A stretch of DNA of 64,000 bases from Rhytidiadelphus loreus (lineage: Eukaryota > Streptophyta > Bryopsida > Hypnales > Hylocomiaceae), in the NCBI GenBank assembly GCA_947034895.1, contig OX344762.1, forward strand, positions 9,119,501 through 9,183,500, given 5' to 3'. A program made the position numbers and the translations under genes. Each line of letters begins with the position of its first letter. The stretch's first letter is position 1. Below the pieces are notes generated by a model. The model made no database searches and was not told where the DNA came from. It saw nothing but the letters and a program-made list of their open reading frames with translations. This document shows positions 11,101 to 23,549 of the stretch, piece by piece.

Positions 11101-13849
11101 CGTCACTTAGTTTGTTGCCATTTTGCAACTAGATATGTATGAAATTTTTTATATTTATTTTTCAGAGATGAAATTACGTGTCTTCATCACTTCACAAAAA
11201 ATTTAGATTTTTTTGTGGAAAATTGATTTTTTTGAGAATTTTTGAAGAGAAAGTGAAGAAAATCACATCAAATAGAAAATTATTTCAACAAATATGAAAA
11301 TTTCACCATGTGTGTACATTAAAATGAAAAATATCATAGTGTAAACTCAATTTCCATGTCATTCTATAATTAGAATTTAATAGACATTGAAAATACATGC
11401 AAAATTCAAATTGCAATCAAATATTTAATACTATAAATTTTTCCAAAATTCAAATTGGAGTGGAAACTAGAGTAGATGACCTTCATTTTGTTAGTTGGGA
11501 TCACACTCAAAAAACATCATTTTCGTGGAGAAATTTCAGATTTAAAGTAAGGAGCAACAACTTTCCAAAATACACTAAAATAGCATATTTTGTGATCCGT
11601 TTTTTTTTAAAACTTCTCATTTTTGTGAAAACAAACATTGGACTAGACTACAAGCTCAATTGGATACTCTTTATAACTCAACATGAAAGGTCAACAAGGA
11701 AAACGGGGAACAAAGAGCTCTAAAACGGATGAAAAAGCTCATTGGATTGCCATCCAAACGCCACAGAATGGCGTTCCAAGTGTTCTAGGGTTAAGTTATT
11801 TACAGGAACTTAAGTTCCCTTAGGCATTGCCGCATATTTTCACCTAAGTGGAATACTAGACTCGAGTGGCACAGTTGAAAATGGGAGCGTGGAACTTGGG
11901 ACAGGACAAGGCAGAGAATTGGAAAATTTAGCTTATAATCAGTCAAACGCAAGTAGGAAGTAATAAGTTATTGGCAAGAAAACTTGACACACAACGTTGT
12001 TAGAGCATCTCCACCAAGGTACACCACACTGCCTCGTCAAATGGTTTGGCGTTCATTTTGTGTCTCATCAATTGGAGATTTGTAAATTTGTCAATACAGG
12101 CCACAATAAAAAAAAGCAATCCCGACGCTTCAAGCTGTAGTGTGTGGAACATTTGATTTGTGCCATGGTGTGACAGAAAGAGAAGCGTTGGGATCTACAT
12201 TTGATAGATGAGCAAGCATCGAGGAGTGACCAATTCCAAATATAAGCCACCTCCTTCAAAAAACAAGAGCAAATAACTCTTGATTCATTGTTAGAACTCA
12301 TCGCAACCCAATTGGGAGGTACAACGGTATGTTGTGTTCATTGATTGTTTCGAACCCAACTCCAAAATTTAATGGGCTTGTCAGCCGCACGGGGTCAGTC
12401 AATTCTAACTCCCAACCTTGGAATTCAGATTTTTGTTGTGTGCATGGGGGAACAGTAACTCCATGATCCCTATCTCACACCTAACACACATCAAAAATAA
12501 TCTAGGGTGCCTTTGTTGCGTGGGCTAGTAGAGATGCTATTAACCAGCCTAAACCACTCTCCCTTGGAGAAGGAATTGAATGCCTCCCTATAAACATGGG
12601 AAGGAATTTATTTATAAAATCCATAGAGAAGTCATTGGCTCACTTGGAAGTTGCAACACTAGTTTCATTGGCTAAGTGAAAAGTTTTCGGCAAAAGAGTC
12701 ATTGGATGGTTGGGAAGTTGCCATGTTGAGAGCTCCTACTTTCTGTAGAAACAAAAAGCCTCCCCTCCTCTAGTGTTGGTTCACAATGTTATTGACTTTG
12801 TTGTGTAGACTATAGGAATGTAAGTAATTGGTGTCTCATGACAAAAGCACTAGGGCTCTCGACTTTTCTAATTAAAGATTCACCATAATTTTTTGAGTAT
12901 CTCCAAAGGCCATTGACAATACATGAATGTCCAAGGAAAAAATTGAGCCAAACCAACCAAAATTTCAAGTTTTCTATAGTTATTGGATTATCTATTGATA
13001 TTTTTTGGTTATTTCTTGCATAAAGTATTCTTTTGTATAAATTGGTAATTTGTCTAAGGATGTCATATTTTTTTCTTATAATTTTTTTAAAAATCCACAT
13101 TAATACTATAATTCATTTCATTTGGATTATTTAGTTGGATATGAACTTTACAAAGAGTCTTAATATGAAGGCAATTAGAACATTTTTTTAAGGAAATAAT
13201 ATATAAAATTCATTTTTGAATTCAACTTTTACTATTTAAGAAAATAAAATCTTGGTCTCTAGATCAATCTTGCCATAATTATTATTGGCATTTTTTTTAT
13301 TCCATTTTAATAATAACTATTAATAATTTAATTCTCACTAAACCTTACATCTTAAATATACCCTTAAATTTACAATTTATTTTAAGAATTAAAATCAAGT
13401 TTTTCTAATAAACATAAGGAATGATGACAAAAATAACTCCAACCATTCTAAGTAGTTGGCACATTTGGAGAGTCTATTTGTTTAGGAAAACAACAAATGA
13501 ATTCTTAAAAAACAATGGTCCCCAACATGCCACTATTGCTTTTTGGCAAATGTTTCATTTTCATTTGCCTACATAACTTTTGAACTTTCAAACCATTGCA
13601 CACCATTGCTCAATAGGTGGAGGTAATAGATTTAATCGTAAAGTGTGTGCAATGTGGAACTAGGAAACAGAGTTTGAGAAAAACACAGGACAAAATTCCT
13701 TGGAGCACCCTAACTGAGATTTGATAGAGTTTGGTGTCGTGTTACATTTGTATTCGATACTATTCTTATTTAGACCTTCCTCTTACACCACTATTACAAC
13801 CAAGGACAACCTTTATAATTAACTCTAATAACCTTCATATAGAGTTTGA
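8161..13849. other. AT-rich intergenic, no gene seen
   Basis: About 5.7 kb of AT-rich sequence has scattered short frames and no recognisable domain. Isolated hallmarks include a TTAACCCCTAAA end at 11045-11056, which is like the TTAA-bounded elements but has no convincing partner. There is also a lone GAGCATCTCCACC terminus near 12005, like the end of the element at 14814. The 8144-8509 frame straddles the right end of the TIR element and shows no domain. Confidence 0.5.
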
Positions 13850-14083
13850 TTAACCCCTAAATGTCGAGGAGGACGTTTGGTGTTCGATGGATGACATAGA
13901 ATCCTTGTACTAGGACACAAGTGCAGCTATTCATCTTTGAAATTTTGTCGTAAAAAGGGGAGGTCTTCTACAATAGTTTGACTTCGTTCCAATGAGTGCT
14001 TTTGCTATATCTAAAGCCCATGATTCACGAGGTAATGAATAGGGATGATTTCCAAGGTCACTCCTTTGTCCTTTAAGGGTTAA
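13850..14083. mobile_element. TTAA-bounded TIR element, 234 bp
   Basis: The left end is TTAACCCCTAAATGTCGAGG; the right end, read inward on the other strand, is TTAACCCTTAAAGGACAAAG. Outside the terminal TTAA the flanks (AGAGTTTGA and TGTAATGATT) do not repeat, so TTAA itself is the only possible target duplication. That pattern is what piggyBac-type elements leave. There is no coding capacity. Confidence 0.5.
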
Positions 14084-14607
14084 TGTAATGATTCCAAAGG
14101 AATGTATAGACAGTTCCATCCCCAAAAAATAAAATCAAAATCAAAAAAGAATTTATAACTTTTTTTCTAGTGTCAAGATATTTTGAGGTGTTTTTTGTAT
14201 TTTTCCAAAAATGAAACGGCCCATCGGTTGAAAAAGCCAGATGAAGAGGGAAAGATCAAGGCAACGGGCCCAGTCATCGTAAAGTGGGCAGTGGCCTCTT
14301 TTCCTTCCAACGGCTGCCCGAGTTGACTTGCGGAGAAGGCGGCCCCTTTACCAAGTCCAAGTGGCTCTCCCTCGTGTCTCGCCCAGCCAATTAACTTCGC
14401 TTTAACTGCAGTTAAGCTTAACTTTGGCGATGCAGACTCGTAAGTTACTACTTAACGCCCCAAGTCGTCGACTGTACCTGACTGAAAGTCGCAGTTGGAA
14501 CTCTGACTTAGTGACTGGACTTAGTGACTTTCGGTCCTGCCCGCTTCAAACACTGCCCGACCGCTTTCCCAAGCGGTTCCGGGTCTGCCCGGGTGCAGGC
14601 CATATCC
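14084..14607. other. GC-richer spacer, no gene seen
   Basis: The composition changes sharply near 14210 to a GC-richer stretch that continues into two adjacent short TIR elements. The frame at 14424-14675 shows no domain and runs into the next element. Confidence 0.4.
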
Positions 14608-14799
14608 CAGGGAGCTCATATCACGTTCCCGGTGTTAATTCTAAGCCAGTCTCAAATTCTCCTGTGTATGTGTAGTTGCTACATGTGTCCAAAATACTTG
14701 TAAATAGAAAAAGTTTTACAGGTGTCAAATTTTGAAGTTCAATGGGAAATTTGAGACTCACTGGGAATTAACACAAGGAACGCGATATGAGCTCCTTGT
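14608..14799. mobile_element. 192 bp MITE with ~50 bp TIRs
   Basis: The left arm begins AGGGAGCTCATATCACGTTC and continues through GGTGTTAATTC and AGTCTCAAATT. The right arm is its inverse with few changes, ending GATATGAGCTCCTTG. About 90 bp of unmatched interior lie between the arms. Confidence 0.65.
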
Positions 14800-14813
14800 G
14801 TATCTAAGAGCAT

Positions 14814-15270
14814 CCCCACCCGTCTAAGAGCATCCCCACCCGTCCTGCAAAACGGATGACCTCTTAAAAGAGGCCTCCAAAAATGCCCCACCCGTCTTGC
14901 AAAACGGATGGCCTCTTAAGAGAAGTGGCCTCCAAAGGGTCTCCGGCCTCCAAAACGAGGTCCTTTTGCAGGCCGGTTCCTGCTCTACAAAATGGTCGCG
15001 AGACGGTATGCAACAACCTTCCGCAACTGCAGGCGCTTTTTGTTTTTTAACTTTGCGCGATTTGGTTTCACCTCTGGTAACCTTTCTTGCCGTTCCCCTT
15101 TGCAACAATGAGCAGGACTTTTATATTTTACTCTCGTCTGTAAATGTGCATTGGCCTCTTAAGAAAGGCTCAACAGGATGGGTGGGGCATCCGCCTTGCA
15201 AAATGGATGGCCTGGCATTTTGGAGGCCAAGCCACCACCGCATTTTGCAAGGCGGGTGGAGATGCTCTTA
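14814..15270. mobile_element. TIR element with GAGCATC(C/T)CCACC ends
   Basis: The left end TAAGAGCATCCCCACCCGTC, itself duplicated at 14814 and 14825, matches the inverse of the right end GGCGGGTGGAGATGCTCTTA. Further inside, each arm carries two copies of a TTGCAAAACGGATGGCCTC-type subrepeat, so the arms fold over more than 100 bp. The long frames read across it on both strands (14824-15108, 14897-15283) follow from its GC content and symmetry. GAGCATCTCCA-type ends are common on plant MITEs; the superfamily is not resolved. Confidence 0.6.
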
Positions 15271-15329
15271 TGCAGTAAACTGAGGGCATCCTTGATAGGC
15301 CGGTATCCCTACCAAATATGATTCTAATT

Positions 15330-15480
15330 TATTATTGCTTTGTAATTAGAACTTGAAATTTCTATCATTGGAACACATTCAAAAGTATTTGGAATAGGTA
15401 CAAGAAATCTCAAATTTTAGACATTTGACAATGAAAATAAACTACATCAAAAGCACAGTAAAAGACAAATATAATAGAGG
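15330..15480 (+). repeat. Foldback family B, single arm
   Basis: This stretch matches the inverse of 38069-38210. Shared blocks include TAATTAGAACTTGAAATTTC, TATCA(T/G)TGGAA, GACAATGAAAATAAA and AAAGCNNNNTAAAAGACAAA. No inverted partner is found nearby, so this is a half element or a solo fragment. Confidence 0.55.
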
Positions 15481-18143
15481 TGTTGGTAGGTCAACATCAC
15501 AACATTCGGGAGTGGAATTGGCCAATTTTGCATTGGTGAATGTGTTAATACATGAACAATGCTCAATTGCTTATTCGGATTCATTTAGTTATAGTTATCT
15601 TATGAACATGCACTTCATTTCAAAAATCATGAAGATGTTGGGGTAGTTCAAATAGCCATGCTTCTAAATAGACTCTAAATATTGTGAAGTAGGTACAAGA
15701 ATATTCAAATTTGAACATGGAAAAGTGTGAAATACAATCCCTCGTGTCAACATGTTGTCTTCACATAATTTTGAGTACTCCAAAACCTATTGTACGCTTA
15801 GCCCTTTTATGCTTATATGGATCAAATAGATCCAATATTACAAGTTCTTTAAAATTGATATGAGTGTTCTTGGAAATTGAAGGATTGTCTAATTGCTTCA
15901 ACAAAAATGTAACTTTTGTAATAAACTTCCAAAGAAAATGTGTTTCTCCTTTGACATGTTCCAAATACAAGCCCAAATACAATCAAAGATTGTCTTTTGG
16001 AATGGCTAACTTCAAAATTCATACACAAAGCTTGAGCAAGCACAATTTATAAAACCAACAAAAGCTCTTATTCTTGGGTCCCTAAACAACTTTAGTTTCA
16101 ACCTCCTCTTGTGTAGGAAATACTATTGTCTACATTGCAGTACTTAATTGTTAGAATTTGTTTAATAGTTTTTCCTTATTTTCCTTGTCTTTGTATAGAA
16201 TAAATTTGAAATTATTTAGACACTATATGGAATAAGTTTTGGGATTTAACAATTGCTTTTCCTTTTTTATTAGCTAATTTACACTAATTGATAAAATTTG
16301 ATCAATTCAATGTGACTTGAGATTGCAACACTAGATTTTGATGAAACATTTTGGAAAAGTGAGCAATTCTTTTAATTTTTATGATCATGCAATAACTCTA
16401 TTCAACTAACAAGAAAGAAATTTCTAAGACAATTTTTTTAGGTTGTTCTTTTGGCTATATAGTAGATGGTTGATCATCCAAACACTTTTTGACCAATATT
16501 GACTTGACAAATTTGTATAGAGAACAATAAAGAAATTGTAAACTAGGTTTGTAATATCTACTCAAGAATTATTAGCAGTTTGTTTTCAATTTCCAAAGAT
16601 ATATTTTACTTGTCTAATTTCTAAATCCAAAATTTTCTTAAGCCTATTCCATATGACTCTCTAACTACATATTTTTCTTGTAATTAAAGAGTCTAATAGC
16701 AAAAAAGAAAAAAACATCTTTACTAACCATTGATAGTTAAAGATAGAATAATATAGTCAAGACTAATTAAAAAAACAAGACAAAGTTAAATTTAGGCAAT
16801 GGAAATGAGAAAACAAATGCTATCAAAATTTTGCCAATAGTGGTCAAATTTGGCTAAACCATTCTCCTTTTTGGTTAAGAGTGTCTTCATCTTTTCAAAG
16901 GGCTTTGTCGAAGGACAATGAAAAGTTGACAAAGACATGAATTTAATTAATCTAGTTCTTGGACCTTAGCTTCCTAAATTCTTGACATAACCACTATTAA
17001 TAATAAGTGTTATTTTCAAATTATTTTATACTACATATGACATTTTTTTGCCATTAAAATATAAAAAAGTGTTGTCATGAAATTCTAACATCATATTGAC
17101 ATTTCAGTTTTAAATCATAATGACAAAATTGTAAAATTGTTGAAAAGATCTAGATAAAGATGTTGAATTACTTTTGCTAATTTTGAAAATTCAAACATTA
17201 ATTATCTCACAAGGGTTCAAAAAATCATACAACTTAGATCAAATTTAGTTTTTTCTTATCTTTTATTTTATTTAAAAAATTCAACACTTTCAAAAATAAA
17301 AATTATTGCTTGACATGCCTAGGATTTGGCCTGCTGTGTAGCTACTTGATTGCGAAGGACCTCTTGGTTTCTCTTGTGCTATGTCCCACTTTATTGGGTC
17401 TATGGGTGGTCATCGTGTCTGTCTATCAAGGGATGGGTTGGTTGTGGGTCTTCTTTCCTGCCAGGCCACTTGCACTTGGCTAGTATGTACTTTATTTTTG
17501 CAATGGAATTTCGGTTCATTTATGCCAAGAGAAAAAAAATTAGTGGTAAGAAAGATGCTTTATAGACATCCAATTTAATATAGGTTTTGAAAAGAACATA
17601 ACTTGCACCAAGCCACTTGTGGTTGGTGTCATGTGTTATTCTCCTTGCAATGAAATTCCCATTTCATTTGTTTCAAAAAAGAGCAAAAAGAACCCATAAC
17701 TTGCACACTTAATAATTTACTAAGAATTTAACACTTCTATTTATGAGGATAGTGTGTTAAGGTTAGTGAGATGTAATTAATGACCCAAAAGATGTCATAC
17801 ATCTTTTGGATACATAGTTTAGAGAAGTGACATTTCTTGAAAAATATATATGAAAAAAATGATGGGGTACATATGTCATTCTTCAATTGGTGGTTAAATT
17901 TTTCTAATAAGTTTGAAAGGGAAATTGAAGCCTTTCTTCTATTGGTTGTAAAACTTGAACAATCCAAACATTTGAAAAGGGTATACAAGTATAAAATTTG
18001 AAAGGGTCAAAGGGATTCCAAAAGAAAATCAAAATTTTTAGAAAAAAAGACCACGAGCATTTGAATGCCCAGTTCTAGATTATGAAACTATTGTCCAAAT
18101 CATGGTAACCAAAAAACACCAGAATGTACATGGGTAGAGTTGT
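15481..18143. other. AT-rich intergenic, no gene seen
   Basis: I found no gene. A weak local duplication links 17463-17525 and 17608-17670 (a GCCACTTG...GCAATGGAATTTC type pattern). All the short frames here lack recognisable domains. Confidence 0.45.
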
Positions 18144-18147
18144 GGTT

Positions 18148-18905
18148 GGGCAAATGCACACTACAGAGGATCACTTTTGGCAGAAATACTTACATAAAAG
18201 TCCATTTCCTTTTTTTGCACATGATCTCTAAATTTCTTTTTTCTTTTTTCTATAATTTATTTATAGTGTAATAAAGAAAAATATGAAGAAATTTAATTTA
18301 ATTTCTTTTGTATAATTATATAAAAAATCTTCAAAGATGACATCAAATTTTGATTTATTTTAATAAATTGTAGAAATGATTATAATGAAAATTAACTCTA
18401 TTGAAGTTTAGACCACCCTTAGAAATACTTATTACAATTATTTTAATAAGATAGATTTGTGTAAAGTTTATTTTAAGTATGTCTAATGTACTTCCAAAAA
18501 TCAATGGTATTCTCATGAGAGTATGATACATAAATTATTCCATATCTACAAATTTAGGAGTACAATTCTATATATTTCAAACCAAAGCATTTTATTATAT
18601 ATATACTTGTTAAAATATAATTCCTTCTTTTGCAAAATATTTGAATTCCTAGTAGATCAATGAGTCCTTACCTTTAATGTTGTGAACTGTAATAGTATGT
18701 TTCAAAGTCCTTTACAAATAGAGCATAAAGTTTTTTGCAAATATTTCTTTTGTATTTCATAGATCATCAACTATACAACATTAATATTTGTCCTTTTCTA
18801 TATTCTACAATTTCTATATATTTAAATTTAAAGTAATTTCAAAAAATCTTACTGAAATAAGGACTGTGATAGTCCATATTGATCCACTGTAGTGTGCATT
18901 TGCCC
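18148..18905. mobile_element. 758 bp TIR element with GGTT flanks
   Basis: The left end GGGCAAATGCACACTACAGA and the right end, inverted GGGCAAATGCACACTACAGT, continue to a 26 bp match with a single difference. Both ends are directly flanked by GGTT (18144-18147 and 18906-18909), a possible four-base target duplication. The interior is extremely AT-rich and noncoding. The superfamily is not assigned. Confidence 0.6.
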
Positions 18906-19299
18906 GGTTATATCACCTGCATGAGCATTGCTCTCAAGTAACTTTGCATGAGCTAGAGTTGCCTCCTTCATGCCATCAATGACAATGACATAGTTGTGGT
19001 CACAATCCATCTCCTCCAAAACAAAGTTAAATTAAGAGAAGTTGTATCACCTACAAGGTCATAATCATGTTGAGGAAAGAAAATAGGAAAAATTGCCCCA
19101 AAATATCAAGCTTTGGCAAGCTTGATTAATCTATGGCCAAATTGAAGTAAAGGACAGTTAGATTGATTGGGCTTGGCATGGGAGGAGGCCATGTCTAGGT
19201 TAGCTATGCCCAAATCATCATGGATCACTAACATTGGATTGTTTTCTCCTTGATTTTCAAGATGTACCCTTGTTCAATCTAATGTCGCTTCAAAAATTT

Positions 19300-20040
19300 G
19301 GCATTAAATTAAAAAAAAACATAATATTTTGCAATTATTTCATATAGCTTTGAAAGTCACTAACTTTATGTTTAGAGAAATGAGAAGAAAAGCTCTTTAT
19401 ATAAGAGGGGTGATAGGAGGTAAAACAACTTATGTGGGATATGAAAATTAGAGCTCAACCACTCACAATTAAGTGAAAAGTAGGAATCTATGTCCAATGT
19501 AGAATTTTAGGCCTCATTTTGGCATAGTATAATAACATTTTTTCAAAAATCTTTGAATTGAAAAAGTTGGAAAATCAAATTCAATTTCATCTCCAGGAAC
19601 TTGTTTTAGATTTTGAGTCTCCAATCAAACATTATGGACAAAGTTCAAAATGTCCCTTCCAACCCCTCTTTGAACTTTGTCAATAACTTTTGATTAGAGA
19701 CTCAAAATCTCAAACGGTTTTCTTGGAGATGAAATGTAGCTTGATTTTCCAACTTTTTGAGTTCAAAGTATTTTGAAAAAATCCATTATACTATGCCAAA
19801 ATGAGTCTTGAAATTTTGCTTTGAACAAAAATTCCTACTTTTCACTTAACTATGAGAAGTCGAGCTTCTACTAATTCTATTTTCCATATTCCTTATGGAT
19901 TGTTTATCTCCTGTTACCCCTCTTAAATAAAGAGTTTTCCTTCTCATTTCTCTAAACATAAAGTAAGTGGTTTTTAAAATTGTGTGAAGTAGTTGCCAAA
20001 TATTTTGGTTTCTATGAATTTAATGTTGAATTTTCTAGAA
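19300..20040. mobile_element. Foldback DNA element with ~300 bp inverted arms
   Basis: The left arm (about 19300-19650) and the right arm (about 19665-20040) are inverse copies separated by only about 15-20 bases. Shared blocks from outside in are GGCATTAAATT/AACATTAAATT, ACTTTATGTTTAGAGAAATG, CTCTTTAT-TAAGAGGGGT, TTTTGGCATAGTATAAT, and TTTTGAGTCTC-AATCAAA. A transcript would fold into one very long hairpin. There is no coding capacity. A longer relative with its arms pushed about 1.9 kb apart lies at 5390-7790. Confidence 0.75.
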
Positions 20041-20400
20041 CTAATGGGGCGGTTACTTCTAACTACTACCACCTCTTCATATGTTGTGAAGAATTTATGA
20101 GTTAAAAAAATGTCAAAGAAGTACTCCGGTTTGCACCTGGGGTGAGAGCCTGCCTAAAGCCCTGCCTAAGCTCCTTTAGGCATTTAGTAATGCAAATTTT
20201 GCTCTAGTGTAAAGAACCTTGCCTATGTTGCCCCCTATTCATCAAAAGAACACTTTTCTCCATAACTCCTCAAGGGCAAATCCAATTGTAAATTTTTTTA
20301 GTGGAGTGGCAAGGTACTCCTTGTCCCTAAATCCAAAAACTATTTTAAAAATACAATAAAAATTTCCATTCTTAGTAAGGTGCCCATAATTGTTGTGTTG

Positions 20401-20433
20401 CCAAAAAACACTATTTGGTCCTTTAGGGGTTAA
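20401..20433 (+). repeat. Solo TTAA-element end
   Basis: The segment from CCAAAAAACACTATTTGGTC to the terminal GGGGTTAA closely matches the right terminus of the 932 bp element (39331-39362), including the subterminal CCAAAAAACAC block. No matching left end is found upstream, so it is probably a truncated copy. Confidence 0.5.
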
Positions 20434-20904
20434 AACTTCATTCAACGTTCTCTTCTACAATAATCTACAATTCTAAATTAATTTTTTTGTAGGTTTTAAA
20501 AAAAAATTCTACCTAAATTCTAAGATTAAATTTGACTTGACTTGGATGAATTCTAGTGTTTTTCATTCCAAAATACCTTCTTTGGCTATCAAACTTCAAC
20601 TGAGCCTATTTTTCTCAATTTCTATCTATTTTTTAAGTGTAATATGTTTTTGGAAAGCTCTAAAGAATTTCTATTAGAATTTGAAATGAAATGGAATGGT
20701 GCTTCCAACACATACATCAAATTCAACTTTCAACACGGTCTCGTCATTCATCAATTGGATCCAAATTGTTTTGATTGGCCCATCATGCTCCATCTTTGTT
20801 GGTTTTTAATGGGTTTTTTTTTGCACATTGCTTAAATAAGGAAGTTCTACAAGGGAATGTATATTTCTATTTCATGTTCTAATCTATATCATTAGAGAAA
20901 ATTT

Positions 20905-21238
20905 CAGGCCTCTAGAAGGCTGCTCCATAGCCCTCCGAGGTACCTTGAAATTTACTTTTTTTTGCTCAAAAATTTGATTTTTCCCTATTTCCGCCCAGCT
21001 GTACCTGCAGCGACAGTGGCGCATGAACCAAATTTTATGAATAATTTAAAAAATTAATTAATCTTAAAAAAAAATAAAATAAAAATAAAAAAATAAAAAA
21101 ATGGCGATTACTTATTGTTTTGGCGAGCAGTCAGCCAGACAGCCAAGCTGACTACTCACTGCGGGACAGTTTTGGAGTGACAGGCCGAGCTCTGAAATAG
21201 CTTGGCTTGTCACTCCAAAGCAGCCCTCTAGAGGTTTG
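20905..21238. mobile_element. 334 bp TIR element
   Basis: The left end CAGGCCTCTAGAAGGCTGCT and the inverse of the right end, CAAACCTCTAGAGGGCTGCT, differ at three positions. A second inner pair (GGAGTGACA...TGTCACTCC) sits at the right side. An A-rich low-complexity run at 21065-21100 is inside. CAG-type termini recall hAT MITEs, but no clear eight-base duplication is seen. Confidence 0.55.
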
Positions 21239-23540
21239 ATATTTCTTCTAATGTGCTTATATTTTTTTCTTTCCTATTTTTTTTCTCTCTCTATTTACCT
21301 TTTGATTTCCTTCAAGATATTTCGAAACATTAATGCGTTGACTATCTTGACACTAATGGTCTTCTAGTTGACCAATGACCAAGAAGATACTCTGTAAAGG
21401 TCAATGCCTTCTAATAAATTGATACTAGTAGTCTACATATATTCAGCTTCTTTGTTTTCTTTTCTTTTGGACTAAAGTCAACATGGGTGAGGTCAAATTT
21501 GTCCTTTAAGTTTGACTTTGGATTTTTTCAATTCTCTAAGTGTTTGGATTTCCAAACCTCCACCATCACCCTTTTCTCTAATCTTCATTTCTAATATATG
21601 TCTATGCCACTCAATGTGATTTTTATTGTTTCGAATCAAGAGGTGGCCTCTCCTTTCTTACAACTTGGCCTTCCGAACTCATGGCCTAGAGTCTCACCTT
21701 ATGGCTTGGAGTTTAACCTCATGGCCTTGCGCATGGAACTCACAGCTTGGCTCTTTGTATCTACTTGCATGGCTTCCCTTTATGCTGGTTGAATTGGCTA
21801 GCGGGATTCAATTGGGATACTAGAAGGTTCAAATCGATACTAGGGTTATGGGCAAAAGAGACTCTAAAGGGCTACAAAGGTTAATGTAGTTCTAAAAAAA
21901 TACATAAGTCAAAGCTCTATTGTAGGCATGCTAATGAAGATGAAAAAGGAATAATAAAGGAGATTGGGGCAAGCAAAACAAGAATGAAAATGCTACTCTC
22001 TTGTCACTAAGTTGCAAAATATAAAGATAAGACAATTTTAAACATAATTAGTTAATATTTCAAGGATCTAGGGGATTTTTCAAAGAAATGGAATTCCCAC
22101 CAAAGGACCTCATGTGAAAATGCCACCACAAATAAGAAGAAACTCTAAAAAACTCCAATACTTGTATTTGGCTAGAATTTTTTTAGTGTTAGTACCAAAT
22201 TATCATAACAAAGAAAATAACACTTAACACCAAAGAAGGAGGGCAAGTTTTAAGGGGACCCCAATGTCCTTCAAAACAAGATCCACAAATCTCAAGAGAA
22301 TGAGCAAAGAATGCTCTAGAAACACCGAATTGGCATAAATTGACCAAAATCCATTAAAATGGATCAACTAACATGGTAGCATATATGAAAAGGAGTGGTT
22401 TGGAGAGAGAAGGGGTGGCCTTCTATGCATTTTCTAGAGGCCTCCTCTTCTCATTTAATCCCAAGATTTTTTGAGTATTAACACTATTTATCCAAACAAG
22501 CCAAATCTATTGCTGGACTATACTTATTTTTTGTAGAAAAGCTCCAAACACCAAATGGATTGCACCATTGGTTTTAGAATGACCAAATTAGACAATTCTA
22601 ACTCTCCCCCTACTTTAATATCATTCATACTTGTCAAAGTTGCAAAGTGTTAAAATTAAAGAACCGTAAAACTTCAGATGAAGGAATTTATATTTTCCAA
22701 GAATTTATATTTGCCTCTAGAGTGTCCATAAGAGTTGTTGGAATAAGAAAAGTCTCCACTTTGGCTTTGTTTGGATGTCTAGTGCTCGTGTGGCTTTGGT
22801 GGACTCTTTGAATTTGTTTAAGTTTCGTTAGAAATTGTTGGGGTTGTTTCCACAGTTCGGGAAGCTCTCTAGGAAAATTGGTGGATTTCCTACATATTTT
22901 CAACTGCCTAAGTTTTCTTGAAATCTTCTAGAAAGTGTGCCAAAAGGTGGGAAAAATTCCTGGTCCATTTCCTATAGCTTAGTTTTCCTCCTAGTGGCAT
23001 TGCCGCCATTGTCAATTTTCCATTTGGAAAAATTCCTTAACTTTGTGAATCCGGTCAATTCTAACTTTAAAAAAAAATTCTTGCTTAAGTTACTTTGTTT
23101 TGCTTTGAGGGATTTTCATTTGCATATTGCAATATCCTTGGCAGGATTTAAACCTAGCATTGCCCCTATTAGCTTAGGGCCAAGGATTCAACCTTCCGAA
23201 AATACATGAATCTAAGAGAGGGTTCATCCATTTTGGGGACGACAGTTAGTATGACATGCCCACATAACACCATTCAAAAGAATCAAAACCACATGTGCAC
23301 AAAAACAAAATGCAACAATGCCACAAGTCATCACAAGCTATTAAAATGGTGTCTCTTATTGATCTACGTCTCCATATTAGCAAGATGCATTGCTTGTGCT
23401 AGGACCTATGGTAGGAGCATACACATAAGTAGACAAGTTAGTATAAAGAATTTTTTTATTTCATTTCATTCTTCTACAAGGATATGGCATCCTAGAATAT
23501 ATCATCATATTCTTCCTAGAGTCTCTCTAAAGCAATTCTA
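21239..23540. other. AT-rich intergenic with a small imperfect tandem repeat
   Basis: Around 21675-21760 an imperfect unit of about 20 bases (CTCATGGCCTAGAGTCTCAC type) repeats three or four times. Overlapping frames there are artefacts of that repeat. I see nothing else I can name. Confidence 0.4.
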
Positions 23541-23549
23541 AGCACCGCT

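Noticed and set aside
11045..11794. A possible fourth TTAA-bounded element (TTAACCCCTAAA ... CTAGGGTTAA)
   Set aside because: Beyond TTAACCC the two ends do not match, so the pairing is not supported.
14824..15283. Long overlapping frames on both strands (94 and 128 codons)
   Set aside because: They fall inside a symmetric GC-rich TIR element; reading frames on both strands follow from the inverted repeats.
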